Source: Paraburkholderia agricolaris
GTDB lineage: Bacteria; Pseudomonadota; Gammaproteobacteria; Burkholderiales; Burkholderiaceae
NCBI RefSeq assembly: GCF_009455635.1
Contig: NZ_QPER01000002.1
Span: 248,001-312,000 of the forward strand
Direction of reading: 5' to 3'
Length of the DNA: 64,000 nt
Positions 44,125-52,784 of the stretch are shown one piece after another. The first letter of the stretch is position 1. Each line of letters starts with the position of its first letter. Below the pieces are notes generated by a model. The model was not told where the DNA came from. It did not search any database and worked only from the letters and a program-made list of their open reading frames with translations. The position numbers and the translations under genes were made by a program.

Positions 44125-45209
44125 TAACCTGGTGCGCGATCTATGGCGGCGAGAGTCGGTCCATCGGAAAGCGCCGCATCATCTTCCGCCGGTTCGTTCA
44201 CTCCCGCTTCGCGCAGAAAATGCGCGATCGTTTCTTCGATCACCGACCTGGCGAGCCCTTGCACGATGAACACGAGCCGTGTTGTGTGATCGTCGTCAGG
44301 CCATGCTTCAAGCCGTATCGGTTCATGCAGCAACTGCTGCACGCCATGGAACACAACAGGCCGCGATTCGCCGATGAAATTGCCGATCCCCTTGACCCGC
44401 AGGATGTGTTCGCCGTGATAGCCGAGCAATACCGTCAACGCGGTTTCGAACGGCTGCATGGGCAATGCCTGCGAGTAGGTCAGGCAGAAACTGTCGATGT
44501 CCGGATGAGCCGCACGTGACGCCGCTGCGCCACGCATCAGCAACTTGCGTGGCGAAGGCTCGGCGCGCAACCAGGGCCGCAACGCACGCGGCGTCAGAAT
44601 ATCGAGCAGTTGCTGTGCTTCAATCTCGCCGTTGTGCACCGGGATGCGCGTCGCACCCGGATTCAGCGCTTCAAGCGCCGCTTCGAGTTCGGCTAGCGCG
44701 GGCGCATCGACCAGCTCAGCCTTTGTCAGCAACAGCCGGTCCGCGACCGCCACCTGCTGACGCGACTCTTCATGCCGGGCAAGTTGCGCGGCGCCGTGTT
44801 TCGCATCCACGGTCGTCACGATGCCGTCGAGCTGCAAACGACCTTCAAGCGCCGGGTCGCCGAGCAGCAGCGAGATCACCGGGCCGGGCCGCGCAAGGCC
44901 CGTGGTCTCGATCAGAATCCGCTCGAAGGCGGGAATCTCGCCGCGCGTGCGGCGCTCCAGCAGATCGGCCACGGTCGCAGCCAGTTCGTCGCGCACGCCG
45001 CAACACAGACAGCCGTTTTCCAGCAGCGCGATGGTCTCGTCGCGCGAGGTGCTGACGAACAGATGATCGAGACCGATCGCGCCCAGTTCGTTGATCACCA
45101 CGGCACAACGGCCCAGCGCCGGTTGCGGCAGCAGGCGATTGAGCAACGTGGTCTTACCCGAACCGAGAAAGCCGGTCAGCAATGTCAGGGGAATCGCGGC
45201 GAATTGCAT
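44112..45209 (-). CDS. COG0523/CobW-family GTPase (metallochaperone-like)
   Basis: A 365-residue G3E GTPase. Walker A is LLTGFLGSGKTTLLNRLL, the metal-binding CxCC motif is ENGCLCCGVRDEL, ETTGLARPGP follows as switch region, and LLLTKAELVD is the guanine-specificity (NKxD-like) site. The C-terminal CobW_C domain has GIGNFIGESRPVVFHGVQ. This family delivers Zn or Co to client enzymes. The ATG at 45209 is chosen over a GTG at 45227. It lies 18 bp downstream of a Zn-dependent hydrolase gene, and that pairing suggests the client. Confidence 0.92.
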   Translation of the reverse strand: MQFAAIPLTLLTGFLGSGKTTLLNRLLPQPALGRCAVVINELGAIGLDHLFVSTSRDETIALLENGCLCCGVRDELAATVADLLERRTRGEIPAFERILIETTGLARPGPVISLLLGDPALEGRLQLDGIVTTVDAKHGAAQLARHEESRQQVAVADRLLLTKAELVDAPALAELEAALEALNPGATRIPVHNGEIEAQQLLDILTPRALRPWLRAEPSPRKLLMRGAAASRAAHPDIDSFCLTYSQALPMQPFETALTVLLGYHGEHILRVKGIGNFIGESRPVVFHGVQQLLHEPIRLEAWPDDDHTTRLVFIVQGLARSVIEETIAHFLREAGVNEPAEDDAALSDGPTLAAIDRAPGYHLG

Positions 45210-45227
45210 GGTGGCTTGTTCCGGCAC

Positions 45228-46226
45228 TCAGATAACCTGCAGATCTTTTCCGACGATGATCTGTCCGTCGAAATGCTTGCGCGCATCGGCCGCCCACATC
45301 TCGTCTGTGATCGCGGGATCGCCACCCGGCACGAAATGGCTCAGCACCAGCGTCTTGACGCCCGCCGCCGCGGCGATCCTGCCGACCTGTTCCGTGGTGG
45401 TGTGGCTCTTCATGAGGTGATCGAGCAGCGTCGGCGCGTTGTCGACGGTCTTCATCAGTTTTTCGAGCGCGGGCAGGTACATCACTTCGTGCACCAGTAC
45501 GTCAGCGCCTTTCGCGAACTCGGCCAGCGCCGGGTAGTAGGTCGTGTCGCCAGAAAAGACGACGGTGCGGTCCTTGGTCTCGAAGCGGTAGGCGAAGGCC
45601 GGCTTGATCGTGTAGTGATCGACCAGTGTCGAGGTGACACGTACACGCTCGTCTTCCATCACGAGGCGCGGGCCGTCGAATTCATGGATGTTGATCAGTG
45701 GCCGGAATGGCGGGCGGCCTTCTTCGCGCATGCGTACGTCGAGATCGATCGCGTTCATATCGACAAAGTCGTCGATCATCTTTGTCATGCGCGGCGGCCC
45801 GTACAGATTGACGGGCGTGCGCAGACCGGTGGCCCAGGCGAGAAATACGAGGTTGCCGAGGTCGGCGTTGTGATCCGAATGATGGTGAGTCAGGAAGATG
45901 TCGCGGATGCCCGGCAGCTTGATGCCCGCCTTGGTCAGTTGCAGCGCGACGCCGTTGCCGCAATCGACCACATAGGGCTGGCCGTCGACCACCAGCACGT
46001 TCGCCGGCGCGGCGCGCAGGTCGGACGGTGTCGGGCCGCCCTTGGTGCCGAGCAGGATCAACTGGGTGCCTTTTGCCGAATGACCCGCGACGGGCGCTGT
46101 GCTTGCGGCGTTGGCCGGTGACTGCGCATGGGCGTCCTGCATCCACGGCAGCGCGGCGGTGGTGCCTGCTGTAACGGCGATACGCATGAAATCACGACGG
46201 GAGCGGCCGAACGGCTGATCATTCAT
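45228..46226 (-). CDS. Tat-exported metallo-beta-lactamase-fold hydrolase
   Basis: A 332-residue protein with a twin-arginine signal (RSRRDFMRIAV, Arg 10-11) and likely cleavage after AHA at residue 34. The metal site HHHSDH (His114, His116, Asp118, His119) is intact, with a later VVFSGDTTYY and LSHFVPGGD typical of the arylsulfatase/tRNase Z-like branch. Tat export implies folding with metal in the cytoplasm before secretion. It is the first gene of a pair with the COG0523 GTPase. Substrate unknown. Confidence 0.92.
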   Translation of the reverse strand: MNDQPFGRSRRDFMRIAVTAGTTAALPWMQDAHAQSPANAASTAPVAGHSAKGTQLILLGTKGGPTPSDLRAAPANVLVVDGQPYVVDCGNGVALQLTKAGIKLPGIRDIFLTHHHSDHNADLGNLVFLAWATGLRTPVNLYGPPRMTKMIDDFVDMNAIDLDVRMREEGRPPFRPLINIHEFDGPRLVMEDERVRVTSTLVDHYTIKPAFAYRFETKDRTVVFSGDTTYYPALAEFAKGADVLVHEVMYLPALEKLMKTVDNAPTLLDHLMKSHTTTEQVGRIAAAAGVKTLVLSHFVPGGDPAITDEMWAADARKHFDGQIIVGKDLQVI

Positions 46227-46328
46227 GGGGCTGTGTCTCCTGAGATCTTTGATGGGGTGCCCGATTCTAGCGCCGGGTGCTGCATCTGCTTGAGCGCTTT
46301 AACGAAGCTTAAATCATCATCCCGCCTT

Positions 46329-47219
46329 TCAGGACGTTTGAAGATACTTGCCCAGGAAGTCGACGAACGTCCTGAGCTTCACCGAGAGCTGGTTCCGTTC
46401 CAGATAGATCGCATGGATATTGGCGTCCGGCAACGCCCAATCGTCCAGCAAGGGCACGAGCTCTCCGCGTGCGAGATAACCATCGATCTCCCACTGGGAG
46501 CGCACGACAATGCCGCGTCCTTCGAGTGCCCAGTGGAGCACCGCACCCCCGTCGTTGCTCGACAGTGCCCCGTCGACCTTGACCGCTTCCGTTCGCTTGC
46601 CGCGTGAGAGGTGCCATGTGCCGTAGGCCGAGTCGTTCTCGCGCAGCACGATGCACGCGTGGCGAGTCAGATCGTGCGGTACTGAGGGCTTGCCATACTG
46701 CTCGAGATAAGCCGGCGAAGCGCACACGATGCGCCGGTTCTTCAGCAGCAAACGCGCATTGATACGCGCGTCGGGCACCTCGCCGAAGCGGATGCCCACA
46801 TCGAAACCTTCATCCTGCAGGCTCATTGGCCGGTCGGTCAGATGCAACTGGATTTTCATCGCGGGAAAGCGCGCGACGAAATCCGACACCGCCGGCGCAA
46901 TGCGTGCCCGCCCAAACCCGAACGACGCATTCACGCGCAGCAGCCCGGTCGGCTCGGCCCGGCTGCGCATCACCAGTTGTTCCAGCTCCGACAGTTCGTC
47001 GAGGATGCGCGAGCCGTTCGAGAGGTAAAGCTCGCCCTCCGGCGTGAGGGAGAGGCGTCGCGTGGTGCGATTCATCAGCCGCACGCCAAGGCGCCGCTCC
47101 AGTTGCGCGAGCCGCTTGCTGACCGCAGGCGGCGTCACACCCAGTTCGCGCGCCGCAGCGGCAAGATTGCGATGCCGCGCCACGAGCGCGAACAGGTTCA
47201 GATCTGAGAAGCCATCCAT
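46329..47219 (-). CDS. LysR-family regulator
   Basis: A 296-residue LysR protein. The HTH is DLNLFALVARHRNLAAAARE with VTPPAVSKRLAQLERRLG, and RLMNRTTRRLSLTPEG is the wing. The effector domain contains LTDRPMSLQDEGFDVGIRFG, a pattern common in the DmlR/CrgA-like branch. It is divergent from a haloacetate-dehalogenase-like gene and a leuC/leuD pair, so probably regulates them. Confidence 0.93.
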   Translation of the reverse strand: MDGFSDLNLFALVARHRNLAAAARELGVTPPAVSKRLAQLERRLGVRLMNRTTRRLSLTPEGELYLSNGSRILDELSELEQLVMRSRAEPTGLLRVNASFGFGRARIAPAVSDFVARFPAMKIQLHLTDRPMSLQDEGFDVGIRFGEVPDARINARLLLKNRRIVCASPAYLEQYGKPSVPHDLTRHACIVLRENDSAYGTWHLSRGKRTEAVKVDGALSSNDGGAVLHWALEGRGIVVRSQWEIDGYLARGELVPLLDDWALPDANIHAIYLERNQLSVKLRTFVDFLGKYLQTS

Positions 47220-47335
47220 TGCACTACTCCCTCGTATTGCTTGATTCGTTCCTGAAAGTTACGACCGGATTGCTTTTTCGGAAACCCAATCGTCTATTTC
47301 ATGAATTAGACTTCAAGCAACGTCGGGAGGCAACC

Positions 47336-48229
47336 ATGTTCGAAGGTTTTACGGATGCGTCGACCTATGTCGACGGCATCAGGATTCACGCAATCAAGGG
47401 CGGAAGCGGCCCCGCGCTTTTGCTGTTGCACGGCCATCCGCAAACGCACGCAATCTGGCACAAGGTTGCGCCCGCGCTCGCCGGGCATTTCACTGTGATT
47501 GCTGCCGATTTGCGCGGCTACGGCGACAGCGGCAAGCCGCGAGGCACCGCCGACCATGCCAACTACTCGAAGCGCCGCATGGCGCTCGACCAGGTCGAAC
47601 TCATGCGTAGCCTTGGCTTCGCCTCGTTCGCGGTGATCGGTCATGACCGAGGCGGACGTGTCGCCGCGCGCATGGCGCTCGATCACCCGGACGCTGTGAC
47701 GTGCCTCGTCACGCTCGACGTCGCGCCGACGCTGGCGATGTATGAGAAGACCTCGTTCGAGTTCGCGCGCGCCTACTGGCACTGGTTCATGCTGATACGC
47801 CCCGCGCCGTTCCCGGAAACACTGATTCGCGCGGATCCTGACCTGTACCTCAAGCAGACGATGGGCGCGCGCAGCGCGGGTCTTGCGCCGTTCACCGCGG
47901 CGGCTTACGCGGAATATCTGCGCTGCGTGTCCGATCCCGACACCGCGCACGGCATCTGCGAGGACTACCGCGCGAGCGTGACGATCGATCTCGAGCACGA
48001 CCGCGCAACGCTGGATGCGCAACAGCAGATCGCCTGCCCGTTTATGGCGCTATGGGGCGCAGACGGCGTGATCGAGCAATGCTTCGATCCGCTCGCGGAA
48101 TGGCGGGCGTATGCGCCGCACGTGCAAGGCCAGGCGCTGTCTTGCGGTCACTACATCGCCGAAGAAGCGCCGCAGCTCCTGCTGGACCACCTGCTGCCCT
48201 TCCTCACCACCCAGGCAATCACGGCCTGA
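47336..48229 (+). CDS. Alpha/beta hydrolase, haloacetate dehalogenase-like
   Basis: A 297-residue hydrolase. LLLHGHPQTHAIWHK, then DLRGYGDSGKP, and the nucleophile elbow GHDRGGRVAARMALDHP, where Asp is the nucleophile and the two Arg bind the carboxylate, as in fluoroacetate dehalogenase. YWHWFML supplies the His-Trp halide pair and SCGHYIAEEAP the general base. The ATG at 47336 is preceded by GGGAGG. A downstream leuC/leuD pair suggests it may act on a hydroxy or halo carboxylate feeding that pair. Confidence 0.88.
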   Translation: MFEGFTDASTYVDGIRIHAIKGGSGPALLLLHGHPQTHAIWHKVAPALAGHFTVIAADLRGYGDSGKPRGTADHANYSKRRMALDQVELMRSLGFASFAVIGHDRGGRVAARMALDHPDAVTCLVTLDVAPTLAMYEKTSFEFARAYWHWFMLIRPAPFPETLIRADPDLYLKQTMGARSAGLAPFTAAAYAEYLRCVSDPDTAHGICEDYRASVTIDLEHDRATLDAQQQIACPFMALWGADGVIEQCFDPLAEWRAYAPHVQGQALSCGHYIAEEAPQLLLDHLLPFLTTQAITA

Positions 48230-48265
48230 GCGCGCTGGCTCGCAACCGGCCTCAGGATGAACACC

Positions 48266-49684
48266 ATGTCGAAACGAACCCTCTATCAGAAGCTTGTCGA
48301 TTCGCACCTCGTATCGCGAATCGATGAACAGAACGTGCTGCTGTACGTCGATCTCCATCTGATGAACGAGTACACCAGTCCGCAAGCGTTCAGCGCGCTC
48401 GACGCGCGCGGGCGGAGCGTGCGCCGGCCGCGTCAGCAGATGGCCGTCGTGAGCCACATCATTCCCACGCACGCCGAATCGCCGCGGGTGATTCGCGACG
48501 CCGCGTCGCTGCTGCAAGCGCAAAACCTCGCACGCAACTGCGAGCGCGCCGGCATCCGGCTGTTCGCGGCGGACGACCCGCTGCAGGGCATCGAGCACAT
48601 CGTCGCGCCGGAACTCGGACTGATCCGCCCGGGCATGGTCGTGCTGTGCGGCGACAGCCACACCACGACGTATGGCGCGCTTGGCGCGCTGGGGTTCGGC
48701 ATCGGCACCTCGGAGGTCGAGCATGTGCTGGCGACGCAAACGCTTGTCTACCGGGTGGCGCTGACCATGCGTATCACGGTCGACGGCGCATTGCCGTACG
48801 GCACGTCGTCGAAGGATGTGGTCATCTGGCTGATCAGCCAGATCGGCGCCCAGGGTGCGCGCGGCTATGCAGTCGAGTTCAGCGGGTCGACCATTGCATC
48901 GCTCTCCGCCGAGGCGCGCATGACGTTGTGCAACATGACCGTTGAAGCGGGCGCACGCGCCGCGCTGATCGCACCTGATCAGACCACCTTCGACTACGTG
49001 CGCGCCCATACGCCCTCGCTCGATCAGGCGGCCTGGCAAAACGCACTCGACGACTGGCGCAACCTGTATTCCGATGCCGATGCCAGCTTCGACGCCGAGT
49101 ACCGCTTCGACGCGCACGACATCGCGCCGTTTGTCACCTGGGGCACGAGCCCCGATCAGGCCGTCGCGATCGATCAGCCTATTCCCGACGAATCGATGCA
49201 AGCGACACCCGAAGCCGCCGCATCGCTGCGCCGCGCGCTCGACTACATGGGGCTGTCCGCGCGGCAAGCGCTTGCGGGTACGCACATCGACCGCGTGTTC
49301 ATCGGCTCGTGCACCAACGGGCGTATTGAAGATTTGCGCACGGTCGCCGCGCTCGTGCGAGGCAAGCACGTTGCTGACGGCGTGCGCGCGATGGTTGTGC
49401 CGGGCTCGGGCAGCGTGCGCCGCGTCGCCGAACAGGAAGGCATTGCGCAGACGCTGATCGATGCAGGCTTCGAATGGCGTGAGCCGGGCTGCTCGATGTG
49501 TCTCGCGATGAACGACGACGTGCTCGAAGCCGGCGAACGCTGTGCTTCGACAACCAACCGCAATTTCGAAGGCCGCCAGGGACGCGGTGGCCGCACGCAC
49601 CTGATGAGCCCGGCGATGGCGGCCGCGGCGGCATTGACCGGCTGCATCACCGATGTCCGCACTCTGGAGACACAAGCACCATGA
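48266..49684 (+). CDS. leuC: 3-isopropylmalate dehydratase large subunit-like protein
   Basis: A 472-residue aconitase-family large subunit. Fe-S ligands are visible as VFIGSCTNGRIEDLR and GCSMCLAMNDD; MNEYTSPQAFSALDARG, HIIPTHAES and CGDSHTTTYGALGALGFGIG are family signatures. It overlaps leuD by 4 bp. The ATG at 48266 has CAGGA upstream; 48257 is an alternative. No leuA or leuB is near, so it may be a paralogue acting on a related hydroxy acid such as 2-methylmalate/citraconate. Confidence 0.9.
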   Translation: MSKRTLYQKLVDSHLVSRIDEQNVLLYVDLHLMNEYTSPQAFSALDARGRSVRRPRQQMAVVSHIIPTHAESPRVIRDAASLLQAQNLARNCERAGIRLFAADDPLQGIEHIVAPELGLIRPGMVVLCGDSHTTTYGALGALGFGIGTSEVEHVLATQTLVYRVALTMRITVDGALPYGTSSKDVVIWLISQIGAQGARGYAVEFSGSTIASLSAEARMTLCNMTVEAGARAALIAPDQTTFDYVRAHTPSLDQAAWQNALDDWRNLYSDADASFDAEYRFDAHDIAPFVTWGTSPDQAVAIDQPIPDESMQATPEAAASLRRALDYMGLSARQALAGTHIDRVFIGSCTNGRIEDLRTVAALVRGKHVADGVRAMVVPGSGSVRRVAEQEGIAQTLIDAGFEWREPGCSMCLAMNDDVLEAGERCASTTNRNFEGRQGRGGRTHLMSPAMAAAAALTGCITDVRTLETQAP

Positions 49685-50295
49685 CGCGACTCACGATCAT
49701 CGAGGGCAGCGCTGTGCCGCTGCCGATCGACAACCTCGACACCGACCAGATCATGCCCAAGCAGTTTCTGCGCATCATCGACAAGGCGGGTCTCGCGGAT
49801 GGCCTGCTATACGACCTGCGTTTTAACGAACACGGCGCGCCGCGCGCCGACTGCGTACTCAACCAGCCCCGCTACGCGAATGCGCGTGTCCTGCTTGGCG
49901 GCTCCAATTTCGGTTGCGGATCGAGCCGCGAACATGCGGTATGGGGCTTGCAGCAGTACGGCGTTCAGGCGGTGATCGCGCCGAGCTTCGCGGAGATTTT
50001 CTATTCGAATGCGATGAACAACAGGCTGCTGCTCGTGCAACTCGAGCGCGGCGTTGTCGATGCATTGCTGCGCGACGCGATCGACGCTCCCGGCACATCG
50101 CTCGCGATCGATCTCGAACGACAAACGGTGACGTCCGCGTCGGGGCACGTGTATGCGTATCCCATCGGCGCGCGTCACAAACGCATGGTGATCGAAGGTA
50201 TGGACACCGTCGATCTCACCCTGGCTTCCGTCGCCGAGATCGAGGCATTCGAACGCGGGCATTTCGTCCGGCATCCTTGGGCACAGGTGATGTAA
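49681..50295 (+). CDS. leuD: 3-isopropylmalate dehydratase small subunit-like protein
   Basis: A 204-residue small subunit. PLPIDNLDTDQIMPKQFL, the swivelling-domain motif LLGGSNFGCGSSREHAVW and APSFAEIFYSNAMNNRLL are canonical for LeuD. The ATG overlaps the stop codon of the large-subunit gene (ATGA), indicating translational coupling. Works with the large subunit above; substrate uncertain for the same reason. Confidence 0.92.
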   Translation: MTRLTIIEGSAVPLPIDNLDTDQIMPKQFLRIIDKAGLADGLLYDLRFNEHGAPRADCVLNQPRYANARVLLGGSNFGCGSSREHAVWGLQQYGVQAVIAPSFAEIFYSNAMNNRLLLVQLERGVVDALLRDAIDAPGTSLAIDLERQTVTSASGHVYAYPIGARHKRMVIEGMDTVDLTLASVAEIEAFERGHFVRHPWAQVM

Positions 50296-50417
50296 CGGGC
50301 CGCCGCGCTGTCATACGAAACACTGAAGTGCAGAGCGTGGCCTTGTTTACGGCGGCTTCACTCACCGTCCCACAGCGGGGCGAGTTATTCGTAGCGTGTC
50401 GAAGCCAGTTCGCGGAA

Positions 50418-51338
50418 CTAGCCGATGCGGCCACGGCGATGCAGTTGTGTCCCAATCTCCGCGATCCTGGCTTCCCCCGCACGCAACGCCTCTGCCGACG
50501 TATGTACCGAGTAATAGCCAAGCACAAGTTCGTGCGGATGCGCGACCGCGGAGCCGAGGACGAACTCCGAATCTCCGTTGGCGGTGAACGTCAGGACGTT
50601 TTCGGACTCGTCAAACACGACAAGTTCGTTGGAAACCGATTCATCGGCGACGCGCAGGGCACCACGTTGGATACCCAACCACGCGACGGTGTGGCCGGCC
50701 GGCGGCGTGTACTGCCACTGCTCGCCAGCCGAAAGCCGCACAAGCAGATAGTTGATGCCTGCGGGTGAGGGCACCGGGCTTTCGGTGTTTTCGTAACGAC
50801 CCAGGATAACGCGCGCTGGACCCGTTTGCGGGACCTCGCTCACGGATAAATACTGGCTGAAGGGTGTGCCCAGTTCGAGTTCGGGCGGCAACGCGACCCA
50901 CAACTGATAGCCCCGCACCGGCCCATTGCCTCTCGCCCGGCCGTCGTGCCACACGCCTTGGCCCGCATTCATCCATTCGACGCTGCCGGCGGGCATGATG
51001 CCCGATGCGCCCGTGGTGTCTTCATAGTCGACTTCCCCTTCCAGAAGCACGGTCGTCGTGGCAAGCCCCGAATGGGGGTGCATGGAAAAGCGCATTCCGG
51101 CTTCCACCGAGCTATCGAAATAGTCGAGAAAGACGAAGGGTTTCAGCACCTCGCCAAGGTCGGACGGGCTGACAAGACGCTTCACGGGGCCGTGTTGGCG
51201 ACCCGCGGTTCGTGTGACTATCGATCGTCCGCGCCGCGGAACGCTCGAAGTATGAGCAACAGGTTTCATATCGAGCAACGCGCCATCTTCTGCAGAACCT
51301 TGCGATGGGGCGCTCGACGGGATCGTTTCGAAAGACAT
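50418..51338 (-). CDS. Pirin family protein
   Basis: A 306-residue bicupin. Metal site in MHPHSGLATTTVLLEGEVDY and VEWMNAGQGVWHDGRA; FVFLDYFDSSVEAGM and a Pirin_C domain (GHTVAWLGIQRGALRV, ELVLGYYSVH) follow. The ATG at 51338 has GGGAG upstream. Some pirins are quercetin dioxygenases or redox-responsive regulators. It lies beside a second pirin and a DoxX gene on the same strand. Confidence 0.9.
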   Translation of the reverse strand: MSFETIPSSAPSQGSAEDGALLDMKPVAHTSSVPRRGRSIVTRTAGRQHGPVKRLVSPSDLGEVLKPFVFLDYFDSSVEAGMRFSMHPHSGLATTTVLLEGEVDYEDTTGASGIMPAGSVEWMNAGQGVWHDGRARGNGPVRGYQLWVALPPELELGTPFSQYLSVSEVPQTGPARVILGRYENTESPVPSPAGINYLLVRLSAGEQWQYTPPAGHTVAWLGIQRGALRVADESVSNELVVFDESENVLTFTANGDSEFVLGSAVAHPHELVLGYYSVHTSAEALRAGEARIAEIGTQLHRRGRIG

Positions 51339-51436
51339 GGTGTTGACTCCCACGGGTACACCGACAACAGAGAAACATCACAGCGAGACGAGCGCCCACT
51401 GTATCGGGTAAGCGCCGCCTCGACGCGTCCATTTTC

Positions 51437-51859
51437 CTAGCTCGCCTTCAGGGGCGAAACACGCAAAGCGACCCGGCCGGAACGCGCGTCCAGGCTGAAA
51501 GCGCCGGCGCCGAACCAGGTGATTTGCAGGAGGCCGCCGGCCATCATCACGTTCTTGAGGAAGTGAATCATCTGGTTCTGATCGGCGAAGTTGTGGTGAA
51601 AGAACATTGCAGTGACCACACAGAACACCGCCATCCCCAGCGACACGGCGCGCGCCCTGTAGCCAGAGATCAGCAGCAGGCCGCCGCCCAACTCGGTCAG
51701 CACGGCGAGAACGAACGCCAGTGGCGGAACAGGCAGCCCCATGGCGGCGATATAGCCAACCGTCGCCCCATACGCTGCGAGCTTGCCCAGCCCGCTCATG
51801 ACAAACGGCGCACCGATCAGAATGCGGCCTAACAACGGAAGAAATTTAAAACGTTCCAT
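51437..51859 (-). CDS. DoxX-family membrane protein
   Basis: A 140-residue protein with four hydrophobic segments. FKFLPLLGRILIGAPFVMSG, AFVLAVLTELGGGLLLISGY and AMFFHHNFADQNQMIHFLKN are DoxX/YphA features. GGAG precedes the ATG at 51859. Members have been linked to quinol or thiol redox systems. It lies between two pirin genes in what is probably one operon. Confidence 0.9.
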   Translation of the reverse strand: MERFKFLPLLGRILIGAPFVMSGLGKLAAYGATVGYIAAMGLPVPPLAFVLAVLTELGGGLLLISGYRARAVSLGMAVFCVVTAMFFHHNFADQNQMIHFLKNVMMAGGLLQITWFGAGAFSLDARSGRVALRVSPLKAS

Positions 51860-51907
51860 GACAATCTCCAGAAATGAATTGACGGAGGTGGATGACAAGA
51901 AAGGGAA

Positions 51908-52606
51908 TTAGCCGGCGTCCACCATCACCAGCTCAGAATCTTCAAGAGCGGAAATCCGTGCGGCAGCGACCTTCGTGATCGCCACGCCGTCTAGCGGGCC
52001 AACGGGCTCGCCGTTTACTTCGATGCGTCCCGATGCCACGACGAGGTAGGCGCTGCGCGCTGAACCCAGTTCGTGTTGAACGCTTTCACCTGCCTTCAGC
52101 ATTGCGCCGAGCACACGTGCATCGGCGCGAATAGGCAGGGCGCCTTCATCGCCGTCGAATCCGCTGGCAAGGACAACGAACCGCCCGGACCGGTCGCTTT
52201 TGGGAAACGGCTTGGTATCCCATGCAGGTTCGCCGCCGGCTTCACGCGGCAGGAGCCAGATCTGGTAAAGCTTGAGCGGTTCCTCGCCGCGGTTGAACTC
52301 GGCGTGGCGTATGCCCGTGCCGGCACTCATGACCTGGACGTCGCCCGTGTGGATCGTTCCCTCGGAGCCCAAAGTGTCCCGATGTCCGAGCAGGCCCTGG
52401 CGCACATAGGTGATGATTTCCATGTCACGGTGCCCGTGCATGGGGAACCCGCTGCCGACGGCGATCTCGTCGTCGTTCCAGACAATCAGGGGACCGAGGG
52501 CGGCGTGCGCGGGATTGCCATCGGCGCTGACCGCGAAATGGTGTTTCGCGCGCAGCCAGCCGAGATTTCCCCGATCCAACGATTCCCAACGCCTGTGTGT
52601 GAGCAT
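51908..52606 (-). CDS. Pirin family protein, YhaK-like
   Basis: A 232-residue bicupin. FPMHGHRDMEIITYVRQGLL, GDVQVMSAGTGIRHAEFN and the wording of the C-terminal part (VQHELGSARSAYLVVASGRI) match the YhaK/quercetinase type. All usual metal ligands (HGH, E, H) are present, unlike the shorter motif of the neighbour pirin. GGAGGC precedes the ATG. It is divergent from a LysR gene 178 bp away that probably controls this redox operon. Confidence 0.92.
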   Translation of the reverse strand: MLTHRRWESLDRGNLGWLRAKHHFAVSADGNPAHAALGPLIVWNDDEIAVGSGFPMHGHRDMEIITYVRQGLLGHRDTLGSEGTIHTGDVQVMSAGTGIRHAEFNRGEEPLKLYQIWLLPREAGGEPAWDTKPFPKSDRSGRFVVLASGFDGDEGALPIRADARVLGAMLKAGESVQHELGSARSAYLVVASGRIEVNGEPVGPLDGVAITKVAAARISALEDSELVMVDAG

Positions 52607-52784
52607 GTCCGCCTCCGTTTTCCGCCATCGCCAATGCGACGCTTGTTACCTGTGCTATCTGCCGAATTCGGCTCTGGTGCAGGCCGTGAGACGAATGCTA
52701 TATTTGCAATGAACGTGCGCATAGATGCTGGATTAGAACGCATCGTTGTCATGGATAGAACGATTGGAAGGAGTGAAGCCTGCC

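Noticed and set aside
44772..46121. 449-residue open frame on the plus strand
   Set aside because: Antisense to the COG0523 and metallo-beta-lactamase-fold genes; no recognisable motif.
48050..49675. 541-residue open frame on the minus strand
   Set aside because: Antisense to leuC, whose aconitase motifs are beyond doubt; composition is typical of a shadow frame.
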